A stretch of DNA of 64,000 nt from NCBI GenBank assembly GCA_902559355.1, contig CACEHM010000001.1, positions 209,829-273,828 of the forward strand, given 5' to 3'. Of this stretch, positions 62,919 through 64,000 are shown piece after piece (the stretch's first letter is position 1; each line of letters opens with the position of its first letter). The position numbers and the translations under genes are program-made. The stretch is from an uncultured Gammaproteobacteria bacterium (GTDB lineage: Bacteria > Pseudomonadota > Gammaproteobacteria > GCA-002705445 > GCA-002716945). The notes beneath the pieces are model-generated. The model searched no databases, was not told the origin of the DNA, and saw only the letters and a list, made by a program, of their open reading frames with translations.

Positions 62919-64000
62919 TTATTTAATTACTTTTTCGTTTTTAGTGATGTGATTGTATAACTCATTTATTTTTATTTCTAATGATTTCTTGTCTAAACCA
63001 ATTTCTGTATAAAGTTCGTCTTGACTACCATGAGAAATAATTTTGTCAGGGATACCTAAGTTTAGAATATTTATATCTAAACCCTTTTGCATTATATGCT
63101 CATTTACTGCAGAGCCCGCACCTCCTATCAAGACATTATCTTCTAATGTGATGAAATATTTGTGAGTTTTAGACAATTCGTTTATTTTGTTTGTATCTAA
63201 AGGCTTTGCAAATCTCATATCAATGAGCGTTAGTGATAGTCTTTTTGATATATCAAAGACATTATTCAAAAGCTCACCAAATACTAATATTGCTATAGCG
63301 TCTCCTTCACAAACAGTTAATGATTTACCTACTTCAATAGTTTCATCTGTAATTATAACTTCGTTACCAGATGAATTACCTCTTGGATATCTAATTGCAG
63401 ATGGTCCCTCAAACTGTAAACCTGTATTCAACATCATCCACATTTCATTTTCATTGGAGGGTGTCATGATAACAATATTAGGAAGTACTCTCATAAAAGA
63501 AATATCATATATACCATGATGAGTTTCACCATCTGCACCTACTAGGCCTGCTCTATCAATGGCAAACATAACATTTAAATTCTGAAGATTAACATCATGT
63601 ATTAACTGATCATATGCTCTTTGAAGAAATGTTGAATAGATTGCAACGATTGGCTTTAATCCACCAATAGCCAATCCGGCAGCAAGAGTTACGGAGTGTT
63701 GTTCTGCAATACCAACATCGAAAAATCTTTTCGGATAGTTTTCCTCAAATTCCACTAAACCAGAACCTTCTCTCATTGCAGGTGTAATAGCTACAAAATT
63801 TTCATTATATTGAGCTGAATAATTAATCCATTTAGTAAAAATATTTGTATATGTAAGAGAGTTTTTAAGTTTAGGTTTGTCAGCAGCGCCTGTAGCAATA
63901 TCAAATGGCGTGACTCCATGATATTTTATTGGATTTTTCTCCGCTATTTTATAACCTTTACCTTTTTTAGTAATAACATGGAGTAATATCGGACCTTGCT
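62919..64000 (-). CDS. dxs: 1-deoxy-D-xylulose-5-phosphate synthase (N-terminus beyond the window)
   Basis: The C-terminal ~360 residues are visible. They include the domain after the first TPP domain (HVITKKGKGYKIAEKNP and KYHGVTPFD), then FFDVGIAEQHSVTLAAGLA with the catalytic Glu, RAGLVGADGETHHGIYDISF, and the C-terminal transketolase-like domain. The frame is open to base 64000. First committed step of the MEP pathway, complementing ispE at 12.7 kb. Confidence 0.96.
   Translation of the reverse strand, partial: QGPILLHVITKKGKGYKIAEKNPIKYHGVTPFDIATGAADKPKLKNSLTYTNIFTKWINYSAQYNENFVAITPAMREGSGLVEFEENYPKRFFDVGIAEQHSVTLAAGLAIGGLKPIVAIYSTFLQRAYDQLIHDVNLQNLNVMFAIDRAGLVGADGETHHGIYDISFMRVLPNIVIMTPSNENEMWMMLNTGLQFEGPSAIRYPRGNSSGNEVIITDETIEVGKSLTVCEGDAIAILVFGELLNNVFDISKRLSLTLIDMRFAKPLDTNKINELSKTHKYFITLEDNVLIGGAGSAVNEHIMQKGLDINILNLGIPDKIISHGSQDELYTEIGLDKKSLEIKINELYNHITKNEKVIK

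Overview
The window is a compact, strongly AT-rich bacterial chromosome segment. Genes are packed with 1-20 base overlaps and the proteins are rich in Lys, Asn and Ile. Gene order points to a gammaproteobacterium: hemA, a TPR lipoprotein, ispE, tRNA-Gln, prs, rplY, pth, ychF and tRNA-Met follow the Pseudomonas arrangement, and mreBCD-gatBAC-prmC-prfA and dapA-bamC fit as well. Low GC, small genes, a ZnuD-like TonB receptor and a minimal ProS suggest a streamlined marine lineage such as SAR86. That placement is an inference from general features and has not been tested.

Layout. 1-10,916 (minus): dinB (partial), ibaG-like, a small hypothetical gene, rsmJ, mreDCB, gatBAC, prmC, prfA, hemA. 10,961-16,984 (plus): TPR lipoprotein, ispE, tRNA-Gln, prs, rplY, pth, ychF, tRNA-Met. 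17.0-24.0 kb: an accessory block with a DUF4116-repeat protein, a minus-strand operon (81-aa protein, 45-aa membrane peptide, PUA-like protein, PD-(D/E)XK nuclease, 206-aa protein), and a plus-strand pair (zinc-finger/TerB-like membrane protein and membrane PDZ protein). 24.0-34.3 kb: stress and metal genes (PsiE, a DsrC/TusE-like protein, DUF4399, a CsoR-controlled MerT/MerP-like operon, MAPEG, peroxiredoxin, P19-like protein, His-rich protein plus ZnuD-like receptor) with many single-helix microproteins. 34.3-38.6 kb: ccmD-E-F-G-H-I for cytochrome c maturation.

38.6-46.3 kb: TrhO, an O-methyltransferase and YceI, then a cluster that looks like an undescribed pathway. It holds a CDP-alcohol phosphatidyltransferase, a zinc-type dehydrogenase-like protein, a PTPS/QueD-like protein with a rebuilt active site, a GT4 glycosyltransferase, a SAM methyltransferase, a UPF0104-type membrane protein and a RibD-C-like reductase. 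I infer synthesis of a modified, possibly lipid-linked pterin or pyrimidine glycoside. 46.3-52.8 kb: HisI, zinc-finger protein, MOSC, EamA, DUF1244, molybdopterin genes (moeB, moaA, moaD, moaE), argG. 52.8-64.0 kb: DUF3108, purN, purM, hda, wrbA, LysM and SoxXA-binding-like proteins, a short proS, perM, dapA, bamC, folE2, queD and partial dxs.

FolE2 and genuine QueD at 62 kb make dihydroneopterin triphosphate and its queuosine-branch product, so the cell has a pterin supply that the 41-46 kb cluster could use. The regulatory theme most visible by eye is a -10 box placed 6-9 bases before the start codon in several genes, which predicts leaderless or nearly leaderless mRNAs.
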